Positions 1-6,924 are shown, counted from the first letter of the stretch. The stretch is 10,012 nucleotides of DNA from Candidatus Galligastranaerophilus intestinigallinarum (GCA_018715855.1 DVKW01000063.1:1-10012); one strand, 5' to 3'. The notes: a model not told the origin generated them from the sequence alone. A program made the numbers and translations.

Positions 1-579
1 GATATATCTTGTTGTAATAAGTTCAATTTTATCAATTCTTTTATTTACATATTCTTCCGCTAAATCTGACGCCACAATTTTAGCCGAGCTTGCGTTTATA
101 TCATCCAAAACGCCTGTATAAACTTCTTTTATTTCAAATTTATATTGCCCTAAAAGGGTTTTTAAACCCGCTTCTGCCTTTTGGCCGACAAGAAAAACTT
201 CAACATTAATGTTTTCCTTGTTTGCTTTTTTAATTTCTTCTTCCGCAAACCTCAAAAGATTTGATGTATAAGCACCCGCTAAGCCTTTATTGGATGAAAT
301 TATAACAAGCCCCAAAGTTTTAATCGGGCGGGCTTTTAACAAAACGGGGTAATTATCTAAAGGATTAGCCGATTTAACTGCTTCAAAATTTTTATCTTCG
401 ATTGCAGAGTATATTTCAACAAAAGTTTTTAAAAGCTCAATTGAAAAAGGGCGAGAAAGTTTAACGGCATTTTCCGCTTTTTTAACCTTTGCGGCCGCCA
501 CCATTTTCATTGCACGAGTAATTTTTTGAGTATTTTTTACGCTTTGTATTCTGTCTTTTGTTTCTCTTAAAGAAGGCAT
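1..579 (-). CDS. atpG: ATP synthase F1 subunit gamma, N-terminal part (3' end outside window)
   Basis: Gamma is the central rotating stalk of F1 and couples c-ring rotation to catalysis in the alpha/beta hexamer. The visible reading frame is open for 193 codons, from ATG at 577-579 to the window edge, about two thirds of a usual gamma of 290-315 residues. The N-terminus reads MPSLRETKDRIQSVKNTQKI and is followed by TRAMKMVAAAKVKKA (residues 21-35), the conserved gamma coiled-coil start. The central Rossmann-like part is recognisable from LGLVIISSNKGLAGAYTSNL and later VFLVGQKAE. The start lies 5 bp after the atpA stop codon, and an AAAGGA ribosome binding site falls within the last codons of atpA, so translation is probably coupled. 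This is the last visible gene of the ATP synthase operon. The family call is very secure. Cyanobacterial gammas carry an extra regulatory insertion and no obvious one is seen in the visible part, but this is not conclusive without an alignment. Confidence 0.95.
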   Translation of the reverse strand, partial: MPSLRETKDRIQSVKNTQKITRAMKMVAAAKVKKAENAVKLSRPFSIELLKTFVEIYSAIEDKNFEAVKSANPLDNYPVLLKARPIKTLGLVIISSNKGLAGAYTSNLLRFAEEEIKKANKENINVEVFLVGQKAEAGLKTLLGQYKFEIKEVYTGVLDDINASSAKIVASDLAEEYVNKRIDKIELITTRYI

Positions 580-584
580 TTAAA

Positions 585-2111
585 CTATCCTTTATTAAAA
601 ATGTGTTCGTTGAAGTTTTTAAGAGCTGAAGATAAATTTTCTTTATCTTCATCAGATAATTTTTCACCCTTATTTAACTTAGCCTCAAGCTCTGCCATAT
701 TATTTGAAAAATATTCAAACCATTGTTTTTTATATTCTTGAATATCTTCGTTTTTAATTTCATCCAAGAAACCGTTGTTGCCTGCATATAAAATTGTAAC
801 CTGACAAGCAACGGAAAGCGGTGAATATTGAGGTTGGATTAAAATTTGGGTTAATTTTTCACCTTTTAAAAGCTGTGCTTTTGTAGCGGGGTCAAGGTCT
901 GAAGCAAATTGCGCAAAAGCTTCAAGTTCCCTGTATTGGGCTAAATCAAGCCTTAATTGCCCTGCAACCTGTTTAATGCCTTTAGTTTGAGCTGCGCCCC
1001 CTACCCTTGAAACAGAAATACCTGCATTTATTGCCGGCCTTTGACCTGCGTTAAAAAGGTTTGTTTCTAAGAATATTTGCCCGTCCGTAATTGAAATAAC
1101 GTTTGTTGGAATGTAAGCTGAAACATCGCCTGCTTGGGTTTCAATGATAGGCAATGCCGTTATTGAACCGCCGCCAAGTTCATCTGACAATTTGCAAGCC
1201 CTTTCCAATAACCTCGAATGAAGGTAAAAGACATCTCCCGGGTATGCTTCTCTTCCTGAAGGGCGTTTTAAAAGTAAGCTCATGGAACGATATGCTTGAG
1301 CGTGTTTTGTCAGGTCATCATATATTATAAGGCAGTGTCTGCCTTGTTCTAAAAATTCTTCTGCAATAGCACAGCCTGCATAAGGTGCTATATATTGTAA
1401 CGGCGCTGAAGCATCCGCTGCGGCTGAAACTATTATTGAATAATCCATAGCGCCTTTTTCTTCTAAGGTTTTTGCAAGTTGTGCAACGGTTGATTTTTTC
1501 TGCCCGATTGCAACATAAATACAGATAACATTTTCATTTTTTTGGTTAATTATGGTATCAATTGCAATTGCGGTTTTGCCCGTTTGTCTGTCGCCTATGA
1601 TTAATTCCCTTTGGCCTCTGCCAATAGGTGTAAGCGCATCTATTGCGGTAATTCCCGTTTGCAACGGTTCACAAACAGATTTTCTTGCAATAATACCGGG
1701 GGCAATTCTTTCAACAGGGCGTGTTTTTGTTGTGTGAAGCTCCCCTTTGCCGTCAATCGGAACACCGGTTGGGTCAATTATTCTTCCTATAAGTTCATCA
1801 CCAACAGGAATTGATGCAATTTTACCCGTGGTTCTAACCGTCATGCCTTCTTTAATTTCTGTGTAATCGCCCAAAATTACAACACCAACGTTATCTTCTT
1901 CCAAGTTTAGGGCAATTCCAAGAGTGTTTTTGCCGTCATCAAAAGAAACAAGTTCATTTGACATAACGTTTTTAAGCCCGTAAACCCTTGATATGCCGTC
2001 ACCGATTTCAATAACTTTGCCGACATCAACCACATCGAGTTCATTTTTATAATTTTCTATTTTTGATTTTATTATTGCTGAAATTTCACTTGCATCTATT
2101 GTTTGGTTCAT
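585..2111 (-). CDS. atpA: ATP synthase F1 subunit alpha
   Basis: This is the non-catalytic nucleotide-binding subunit that alternates with beta in the F1 hexamer. At 508 residues it has the normal family length. The beta-barrel N-terminal domain includes GKVIEIGDGISRVYGL (31-46). Walker A is GDRQTGKT (173-180) and the Walker B strand is LIIYDD (261-266). The ATP synthase alpha/beta signature PAINAGISVS spans 359-368. It is followed by R369 in SRVGGAA, the arginine finger that alpha supplies to the catalytic site on beta. The C-terminal helical domain is complete, so nothing suggests loss of function. The start ATG (2109-2111) has a GAGG ribosome binding site six bases upstream and is 12 bp after the atpH stop. 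Its neighbours, delta upstream and gamma downstream, match the delta-alpha-gamma order shared by many bacteria and cyanobacteria. Confidence 0.98.
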   Translation of the reverse strand: MNQTIDASEISAIIKSKIENYKNELDVVDVGKVIEIGDGISRVYGLKNVMSNELVSFDDGKNTLGIALNLEEDNVGVVILGDYTEIKEGMTVRTTGKIASIPVGDELIGRIIDPTGVPIDGKGELHTTKTRPVERIAPGIIARKSVCEPLQTGITAIDALTPIGRGQRELIIGDRQTGKTAIAIDTIINQKNENVICIYVAIGQKKSTVAQLAKTLEEKGAMDYSIIVSAAADASAPLQYIAPYAGCAIAEEFLEQGRHCLIIYDDLTKHAQAYRSMSLLLKRPSGREAYPGDVFYLHSRLLERACKLSDELGGGSITALPIIETQAGDVSAYIPTNVISITDGQIFLETNLFNAGQRPAINAGISVSRVGGAAQTKGIKQVAGQLRLDLAQYRELEAFAQFASDLDPATKAQLLKGEKLTQILIQPQYSPLSVACQVTILYAGNNGFLDEIKNEDIQEYKKQWFEYFSNNMAELEAKLNKGEKLSDEDKENLSSALKNFNEHIFNKG

Positions 2112-2123
2112 AGTTAACCTCGT

Positions 2124-2660
2124 CTATATTTTCTTAAAATTTTCTATTTTTTTCTTAATACTTAAATCAATAACAGTATCTTCGATTTGTATTAGCATTC
2201 CGCCTATTATATTCGGATTAATTAAAAATTTTGCACTTACTTCTTTTTGAAGTTTATTTTGAATTCTTTGAACAATTTGGTTTTTAATTTCTTCGCTTGG
2301 GGTATATGCCAAAGTAACATTCACATTAATTAAATTGTTTTTATTGTTTATTTTTTCAACCAAAAAAGCTTGAATTTCAGATATACAGCTTGTTCTGTTT
2401 TCATCAATCAAAACAAATAAGAAGTTTTTTAAAATTTCTGAAAAAGAACTAAAGCATTCATCTACAAGGCGTTTTTTTTCATCGTTTGAAATTACGGGAT
2501 TAGAGAGAAAATTTTTAAAGTCTTCATTTTCATTTATAATTTCAACCGCATTGTTAAATTCAGACAATATTTCTTTAAAATTATTGTCTTCCATAGCTTC
2601 AAACAAAGCTTCCGCATACCTTTTAGCCGGTTTAACATTTTTGAGGGTTAATTCATTCAT
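2124..2660 (-). CDS. atpH: ATP synthase F1 subunit delta (OSCP)
   Basis: Delta sits on top of F1 and joins it to the peripheral stalk formed by the b subunits. The protein has 178 residues, the usual length. Near the N-terminus it has the family hallmark AKRYAEALFEA (12-22), the start of the helical bundle that binds the alpha N-termini. The C-terminal OSCP signature is INPNIIGGMLIQIEDTVID (147-165), ending in LSIKKKIENFKKI, which corresponds to the classical 'IGG...DxxIDxS...L' pattern. The ATG overlaps the stop codon of atpF by four bases (ATGA), typical of translational coupling. A purine-rich GGAAGGGG lies just upstream, inside the end of atpF. The symbol follows the E. coli convention; in cyanobacteria the same gene is called atpD. 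Confidence 0.95.
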   Translation of the reverse strand: MNELTLKNVKPAKRYAEALFEAMEDNNFKEILSEFNNAVEIINENEDFKNFLSNPVISNDEKKRLVDECFSSFSEILKNFLFVLIDENRTSCISEIQAFLVEKINNKNNLINVNVTLAYTPSEEIKNQIVQRIQNKLQKEVSAKFLINPNIIGGMLIQIEDTVIDLSIKKKIENFKKI

Positions 2661-3166
2661 TTGATAACCCCTTCCAATTTGTCGAATTCATCAAGTGCCA
2701 TAAAAATTGATTTTGCTCTAATTTCATTTGTCATTATATTTTGAATTGTATCTGTTGCAAGAAGTAAAACTGCACCTTGAATATCATTTGCCGTTTTTTG
2801 AACCCCTCTTTGATAAATTGCTGTTTGGGTTTTTTCATATGATTTATCAAGTTCTGTTTCTTTTTTCAATATTTCTTCTTTATTTTTTTCTGCAAGTTTT
2901 TCTGCCATTGAGCGGGCGTTATTTAAAATTTCTTCTTTTTTGGCTGGAATTTCTCTTTGTTCTTTTCTTGCTGCCTTATATTCCCCAAGTGCGTTTTGAA
3001 CAGCATCAAAACTTGTTGTAACGGTGCTTTGAATTTCATTTGCAAAGTTATCGATAATCCTTCCCAACTTAAATTTTTTAAAAATCAGGGTTAAAATCGA
3101 TATCATTATAACGAAATTTATAATATTTGATTCAAGTATTTTCAGGTATATTTCTTGCAAATTCAT
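2657..3166 (-). CDS. atpF: ATP synthase Fo subunit b
   Basis: This 169-residue protein has the architecture of a peripheral-stalk b subunit. A short N-terminal segment is followed by one membrane helix (about 14-30, ending at the KKFK basic stop), then a long charged, Ala/Lys/Glu-rich helix (about 40-140) suited to a coiled-coil dimer, and a C-terminal part that would contact delta. It contains EYKAARKEQREIPAKKEEIL (62-81), typical stator heptad-like sequence. It is the second of two tandem b-type genes and is probably the ordinary b because it lies next to delta, as in cyanobacteria. Its ATG overlaps the preceding stop by one base (TAATG), and no strong ribosome binding site is seen, so it probably depends on coupled re-initiation. 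Sequence conservation in b subunits is low; the call rests on architecture and position. Confidence 0.92.
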   Translation of the reverse strand: MNLQEIYLKILESNIINFVIMISILTLIFKKFKLGRIIDNFANEIQSTVTTSFDAVQNALGEYKAARKEQREIPAKKEEILNNARSMAEKLAEKNKEEILKKETELDKSYEKTQTAIYQRGVQKTANDIQGAVLLLATDTIQNIMTNEIRAKSIFMALDEFDKLEGVIK

Positions 3167-3639
3167 TATTTTACAATTTCTTCTATTTTGTTTTTATCAA
3201 CGTAAATGGAATTTTTATCAATATCAAGAATTTTTGAAACCATCATTTTTACATAATCTTCCACTTCTGTTTTTAATATATTTTTCACTTCAACGGAAGA
3301 ATTTGAGATGTTTGTTTCAAAATTTTTCATATTGTCGAGAATTTCTTCTTTTTTATTTAAAATTGCTTCTTCTTTTTCTTTTTTGTTTTTGTTTGAAGTT
3401 TCTTTCAATATGTTAGAGCCTTCAAATTCGGCATTTGACAGCTCTTTTTTCATATTTTCAACAATTTGGGCTTTTTTGTTGTTTGTTTCATCAACCGTTT
3501 CTTTATTTTTATATAAAAGCCCTTCTCTTTTTTTTATAAGCATGGTTAATGGCTTATAGCAAATAAGATTCATTAAAAATACAAATACTAAAAAGCTTAC
3601 AAAAACAAAAATAAATGTGGCGTCTATTTGAAGAAGCAT
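3166..3639 (-). CDS. atpF': ATP synthase Fo subunit b' (second b-type stator subunit)
   Basis: This 157-residue protein has one N-terminal membrane helix (about 7-28) followed by the short basic stretch IKKREG (35-40). A long, highly charged helix rich in Lys, Glu and Asn follows, as expected for a stator arm. In cyanobacteria, chloroplasts and some other bacteria the peripheral stalk is a b/b' heterodimer, and the b' gene lies between c and b. This gene holds exactly that position. The membrane segment ends with YKPLTMLIKKREG, which resembles the 'xPLxxxLxxR' junction common in b/b' proteins. The ATG lies 11 bp after the atpE stop, and an AAGGA site overlaps that stop. The call as a b-type subunit is secure. 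Calling it b' and not b is inferred from gene order. Confidence 0.88.
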   Translation of the reverse strand: MLLQIDATFIFVFVSFLVFVFLMNLICYKPLTMLIKKREGLLYKNKETVDETNNKKAQIVENMKKELSNAEFEGSNILKETSNKNKKEKEEAILNKKEEILDNMKNFETNISNSSVEVKNILKTEVEDYVKMMVSKILDIDKNSIYVDKNKIEEIVK

Positions 3640-3650
3640 TTTAAAATTCC

Positions 3651-3896
3651 TTATTTAACAACAAACGCAATTAAAATTACAACCAATAAAGCATAAATTG
3701 CGCATGCTTCAATTAAACCTGCACCGATGTAAAAATATGTTGAAACTTGTTTTTCGGCTTCAGGTTGTCTTGCAATTGATTCAATAATTGTTTTTGTTGC
3801 CATTCCTAAGCCTAAAGCAGGCCCCAAAACGCCCAAACCAATTGCAACACCCATTGCAAGGTATTTAAAGCAAGATGTTAAAATTGTTAAATCCAT
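3651..3896 (-). CDS. atpE: ATP synthase Fo subunit c
   Basis: This is the proteolipid of the membrane rotor ring. It has 81 residues forming two membrane helices joined by the polar loop ARQPEAEK (42-49). Helix 1 has the Gly-rich packing motif GLGVLGPALGLG (20-31). Helix 2 contains GAGLIEACAIYALL (58-71), with E63 as the ion-carrying carboxylate. When aligned on the ARQP loop with Na+-type c subunits such as that of Ilyobacter tartaricus, the Na+-ligand Gln is replaced by L30, and the Ser-Thr pair after the carboxylate is replaced by A64-C65. This argues for proton coupling. The start is supported by an excellent AAGGAG site (3904-3909) seven bases before the ATG, the strongest in the operon. 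That fits the need for many c copies per complex. Confidence 0.96.
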   Translation of the reverse strand: MDLTILTSCFKYLAMGVAIGLGVLGPALGLGMATKTIIESIARQPEAEKQVSTYFYIGAGLIEACAIYALLVVILIAFVVK

Positions 3897-3903
3897 TTTA
3901 TTT

Positions 3904-3909
3904 CTCCTT
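3904..3909 (-). promoter_or_regulatory. Strong ribosome binding site of atpE
   Basis: The minus-strand sequence AAGGAG matches the Shine-Dalgarno consensus and lies seven bases before the atpE ATG. It is clearly better than the sites of the other ATP synthase genes in this operon, in line with the 8-17 copies of subunit c needed for one ATP synthase. Confidence 0.8.
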
Positions 3910-3913
3910 ATTT

Positions 3914-4702
3914 TTAATGACTTTTAGCTACAGCGCCTTTTATGTATGAATTTGCAAGCAAAGTAAATACAAGCGCTTGGATAAATGCTACAAACAATTC
4001 AAAAAACATAACGGGCAAAGGCAAAAATGAACCAAAAAATGCCGTTATATCATATGAAAGAACAGGGGGCAAATTAAGCCCGAATGTTAATTTTTGAATT
4101 AAGACTTGTGCTGTTTGGGGGTTTAAAACCGTAATTGCCAAAGCCCCTAAAACCATAATCAAAATTTCGCCTGCTAAAATGTTGGCAAAAAGTCGGACAG
4201 ATAATGTTAAAGGCCTTATAAAATCTTCCATAATATTAAATGGTGTCATAAACCAAACAGGCTTATAATAATGTTCAAAATATTTAATTCCTTTTGCTTT
4301 AATTCCTTTATATATATAATAGGCAACAACAAATAAAGCCAAAGCTAATGTTGTGTTTAAGTCGTTTGTGGGCGCTGCAAGTTCCCCTTCTGGAAGGTGG
4401 ATTAATTTAAATGGCATTTGCCCTATTAAATTTGATGTAATTATAAGCAAAAATAAACACATTAAAATTAAGGCGCTGCTTCCTTGTTCTTTTCCCATAG
4501 GGCTTGTAAGCCTTACAAAAGAACCCAAAATGTTTTCAAAAACAGCTTGAAGTTTATTTGGCAAAATGTTTATTTTTGAAACCGATAAAAGAGCAAAAAA
4601 TAAAATAATTCCCATAGCAATCCAAAGCGTAATTAACGTATCCATATGGACATCCATGCCAAGAAGATTAACTATATAATGCTCTCCTACGTTTAAATTC
4701 AT
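3914..4702 (-). CDS. atpB: ATP synthase Fo subunit a
   Basis: Subunit a forms the two ion half-channels against the c ring. The 262-residue protein has the expected five to six hydrophobic helices. The essential arginine is R170 in the strongly conserved motif RPLTLSVRLFANILAGE (163-179). The last helices are represented by LPLPVMFFELFVAFIQALVF (227-246), which contains the family's conserved E and Q positions. The C-terminus ends in NSYIKGAVAKSH. It is the first gene of the operon here. No atpI gene is found upstream, although cyanobacterial operons usually begin with one. The ATG has only a weak GGGG-containing site. In cyanobacteria this gene is called atpI, so the symbol given follows general bacterial usage. 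Confidence 0.96.
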   Translation of the reverse strand: MNLNVGEHYIVNLLGMDVHMDTLITLWIAMGIILFFALLSVSKINILPNKLQAVFENILGSFVRLTSPMGKEQGSSALILMCLFLLIITSNLIGQMPFKLIHLPEGELAAPTNDLNTTLALALFVVAYYIYKGIKAKGIKYFEHYYKPVWFMTPFNIMEDFIRPLTLSVRLFANILAGEILIMVLGALAITVLNPQTAQVLIQKLTFGLNLPPVLSYDITAFFGSFLPLPVMFFELFVAFIQALVFTLLANSYIKGAVAKSH

Positions 4703-4730
4703 AAAATTAATGCCCCATAATTACAAACTT

Positions 4731-4736
4731 ATTATA
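4731..4736 (-). promoter_or_regulatory. Probable -10 box of the ATP synthase operon promoter
   Basis: The minus strand carries a perfect TATAAT about 28 bases before the atpB ATG, at a plausible distance for the operon promoter. The -35 region is poor: the best TTGAAT lies only 14 bp upstream, and at 16-18 bp the hexamers are GATTGA, CGATTG and CCGATT. The site is therefore a candidate only. In such AT-rich DNA a chance TATAAT is not rare. Confidence 0.4.
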
Positions 4737-4943
4737 CAACAAAAAAATTAATTCAATCGGTTTATGGCTGCTTCTTGGTATTGACGGCCAAAATGGTTAT
4801 GTAATCTATCTTTTAGCTTTTTCTCAATCCATAGATTTAGATATATTTATTGCCCTAATTTTAAAATTTTTCAACCCCTATATTGATGTTTGGCTAATAT
4901 AAACGGGCTATTATTCAATTGTAATCAGCTAATTGCATTACAT

Positions 4944-4949
4944 TATAAA
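4944..4949 (+). promoter_or_regulatory. Possible -10 box for the two-component genes
   Basis: TATAAA lies 33 bases before the response-regulator ATG. A TTGTAA at 4919-4924 could act as a -35 box, but the 19-bp spacer is longer than optimal. The assignment is weak and rests only on position and partial consensus matches. Confidence 0.25.
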
Positions 4950-4967
4950 GATGAAAATAAGGGTTTT

Positions 4968-4972
4968 GGAGG
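4968..4972 (+). promoter_or_regulatory. Ribosome binding site that fixes the response-regulator start at 4983
   Basis: GGAGG lies ten bases before ATG 4983. The same frame extends upstream to a TTG at 4890, but that start would add 31 residues unlike any receiver domain and has no ribosome binding site. The ATG at 4983 places the receiver domain close to the N-terminus, as is normal for the family. Confidence 0.8.
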
Positions 4973-4982
4973 AAATATAAAA

Positions 4983-5690
4983 ATGAGAAGACTTGATTTT
5001 CAAAGAAAAACAAGAGTTATCGTGGTTGATGACAATTATGACCATGCATCAGGCATTAGAGAATTAATTAATTTGGAAAACGAATATGAAGTAATTGCAA
5101 ACGCAGGAAACGCAAACGTTGCAATTTCTTTAATTAAAAAATATCAACCTGATATTGTTTTAATGGATATGAACATGCCGGATGTTGACGGTATTACAGC
5201 CATTTCAAAAATTGGTGAATTAAATTTAGAAACAAGAATTATTGTTTTAACAGCATATGATGACCCCGATTTAATCTTTAGAGCAATGAAGCTTGGCGCT
5301 AAAGGCTACATTTTAAAAACAATGGCATCTCACCAATTAATCCATGCGCTTGATGAAGTTTCGCAAGGTAAAATTTACCTTCCAAACGTTTTATGCTCAA
5401 GGTTCTTTGAATATTTCCAAAATTTTGAAAAGAACCAGCAAAATATGGGTTATGAAGATGAAAACAACTTATTAAACGACCTTACAAACAGAGAAGAAGA
5501 AGTTTTATCTCTTTTAACTCAAGGTGTTACATATAAAGGTGTTGCACAAAAATTGTTTATATCAGAAACCACCGTTAAAACCCACGTAAACAATATTTTC
5601 CAAAAATTGCAGGTAAACGACAGAACACAAGCTGTTTTATACGCAATTAACAAAGGCTTTTTAAACAGACAAAAAGCAAAAATAGCATAA
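4983..5690 (+). CDS. NarL/FixJ-family response regulator (receiver + LuxR-type HTH)
   Basis: This cytoplasmic transcription factor is predicted to be switched on by phosphorylation. It has 235 residues from ATG 4983. The receiver domain spans about 10-130: acidic pair D16-D17 in VVDDN, phosphoacceptor D62 in IVLMDMNMPDVDG, switch T90 in VLTAYDD and K112 in GYILK. All the catalytic positions are present, so it should be phosphorylatable. A linker of about 30 residues with several Phe and Asn follows. The LuxR/GerE-type helix-turn-helix begins at LTNREEEVLSLLTQG (167-181) and has the recognition segment SETTVKTHVNNIFQKL (194-209). The histidine kinase gene starts 28 bp downstream on the same strand and is the obvious partner. 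The gene is transcribed away from the ATP synthase operon. The regulated genes cannot be read from the sequence. The class is certain, but no specific named orthologue is claimed. Confidence 0.95.
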   Translation: MRRLDFQRKTRVIVVDDNYDHASGIRELINLENEYEVIANAGNANVAISLIKKYQPDIVLMDMNMPDVDGITAISKIGELNLETRIIVLTAYDDPDLIFRAMKLGAKGYILKTMASHQLIHALDEVSQGKIYLPNVLCSRFFEYFQNFEKNQQNMGYEDENNLLNDLTNREEEVLSLLTQGVTYKGVAQKLFISETTVKTHVNNIFQKLQVNDRTQAVLYAINKGFLNRQKAKIA

Positions 5691-5718
5691 ATTATGGGTT
5701 ATTTTCCGGTATAAAACA

Positions 5719-6924
5719 ATGTATAAAAAACAAAAGAAACAACTGAAATCATTTTTAAGCCTTGGAAATTATTCCGAAGAATTATTTTCAAGAAATTCAA
5801 TGACAACAATTATAAGGGCACTTTTAGAACCCGTTATAAGCCAAAATGCAGTATCGCTTATTTTTACAAGATTTAAAAATAAAGAAGGGCTTGAAGGTTT
5901 AATTAAAAGGCTTGAATATTGCAACAATGTTGAAATTGTGGATACAACCTCTAAGGGCGTTTTAATTAAAGATGATTATGTTGAGCTTGAATTCATTGTT
6001 TTTACATCCGCAAGATACAATTTTGTTCTTATTTGGGATTATTCCTACAATTCAAACAAAAATTATACAAATTGTTATTTCTTAGCTAATTCAAGAGCAG
6101 TAAACGACGTTTATGAAATAGTTCAATCTAACTTAACCACAGATTACAGAGAAAAATTTTACCTCCACAAACCCGAACGCCGTGAAAACGAACTTTTAAA
6201 CGAAGCCTTGTTTAATGTTTTGAAAAAATTAAATGCAAGCATTGAAGAAAGCAATTTTAGCCAAAACGATGATTTTATTGTTGATTTATCAGATGAGGAC
6301 AACATTGAAAACAGAATAAAAGAAATAACCCATGAAATTAAAAATCAGCTTTCTGTTTTGGATATTTATACAAAATTAATTGAAAAACAATTGGGCAAAA
6401 ACAAAAATACGGAAGTTTTGAAAAAAACGGCTTCAATAATAACGGCGCAATTAAATGAGCTTAGAAACTATGGCGAATTAGACATTAAAGAAATTATTTT
6501 GCAAGATATTGTTGAAGAAGCAGCTGAAATTATGAGTGAAATTTTATGTGAAAAAGGCAATAAAATTTCAATAATTTCAAGCCACAAATATGACATTTCA
6601 ATTTTTGCAGATGAAAACAAACTGTTGTCTGTTTTAATTAACATTATTAAAAATGCAAATGAAAGCAGCAAAAACGATGAATTTTTAATTGAAATTAAGC
6701 CCGATAAAAATTCGGTTTTCATTGATATTACAAACCATGGCGAAGAAATTAAAGAAGAAAACAAAAAACTTCTTTTTGAAAAAGGCTTTACAACAAAGCA
6801 AAAAGGCTGGGGAATAGGGCTTTATTCCTGCAAAAAACATATTGAAGAATTAAGAGGAAAATTAGAACTTCTTGAATCTGACAGCAAAAAAACTACATTC
6901 AGAATAACTCTTCCATTAGATTAA
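5719..6924 (+). CDS. Soluble sensor histidine kinase, HEIKN type, with unrecognised N-terminal sensor region
   Basis: This 401-residue protein has no membrane segment and no signal peptide, so it is a cytoplasmic kinase. Residues 1 to about 150 appear to be a mixed alpha/beta input region (strand-like AVSLIFTRF, ELEFIVFTSA, NFVLIWDY). I do not recognise it; a DICT-like or other small sensor fold is possible. The dimerisation/phosphotransfer helix carries ITHEIKNQL (203-211), with phosphoacceptor H205 and N209 at H+4. The ATPase domain has the N box NIIKNANESS (308-317), an F/lid region LLFEKGFTTK (351-360), and the G2 box KGWGIGLYS (362-370). The D-box is unusual: the usual D-x-G-x-G reads N339-H-G341-E-E. 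The gene follows the response regulator by 28 bp with no clear Shine-Dalgarno sequence. The pairing is inferred from adjacency. Confidence 0.9.
   Translation: MYKKQKKQLKSFLSLGNYSEELFSRNSMTTIIRALLEPVISQNAVSLIFTRFKNKEGLEGLIKRLEYCNNVEIVDTTSKGVLIKDDYVELEFIVFTSARYNFVLIWDYSYNSNKNYTNCYFLANSRAVNDVYEIVQSNLTTDYREKFYLHKPERRENELLNEALFNVLKKLNASIEESNFSQNDDFIVDLSDEDNIENRIKEITHEIKNQLSVLDIYTKLIEKQLGKNKNTEVLKKTASIITAQLNELRNYGELDIKEIILQDIVEEAAEIMSEILCEKGNKISIISSHKYDISIFADENKLLSVLINIIKNANESSKNDEFLIEIKPDKNSVFIDITNHGEEIKEENKKLLFEKGFTTKQKGWGIGLYSCKKHIEELRGKLELLESDSKKTTFRITLPLD

Larger units (their letters stand above)
4703..4982. other. Divergent intergenic region between atpB and the response-regulator gene
   Basis: This 280-bp stretch separates the ATP synthase operon (minus) from the two-component genes (plus), so it must hold promoters for both. 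The minus-strand TATAAT at 4731-4736 and a plus-strand TATAAA at 4944-4949 are candidates. No hairpin, riboswitch or tRNA was recognised. One plus-strand frame is open from 4711 to the TAA at 4897-4899 and encodes a hydrophobic peptide (GLWLLLGIDGQNGY..., then ILKFFNPYIDVWLI), but it lacks ATG, GTG or TTG in frame, so it is not called as a gene. atpI, which often precedes atpB, was looked for on the minus strand. The frames checked there contain several stops. Confidence 0.6.

Noticed and set aside
482..667. Minus-strand frame of 61 codons across the atpA/atpG junction
   Set aside because: It is a shadow in another frame of two well-supported ATP synthase genes and is Lys/Asn-rich by composition only.
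2728..3559. Plus-strand frames opposite atpF and atpF', rich in Phe and Leu
   Set aside because: They are antisense shadows of Lys/Glu-rich coiled-coil genes, whose complement always reads Phe/Leu.
4890..4982. Upstream TTG start that would lengthen the response regulator by 31 residues
   Set aside because: There is no ribosome binding site, the extra sequence has no receiver-domain similarity, and ATG 4983 has a GGAGG at good spacing.
5694..5714. Six-codon mini-ORF (MGYFPV) between the response regulator and kinase genes as a leader peptide
   Set aside because: It has no ribosome binding site and no attenuator-like hairpin. One short ATG-to-stop in this DNA is expected by chance.
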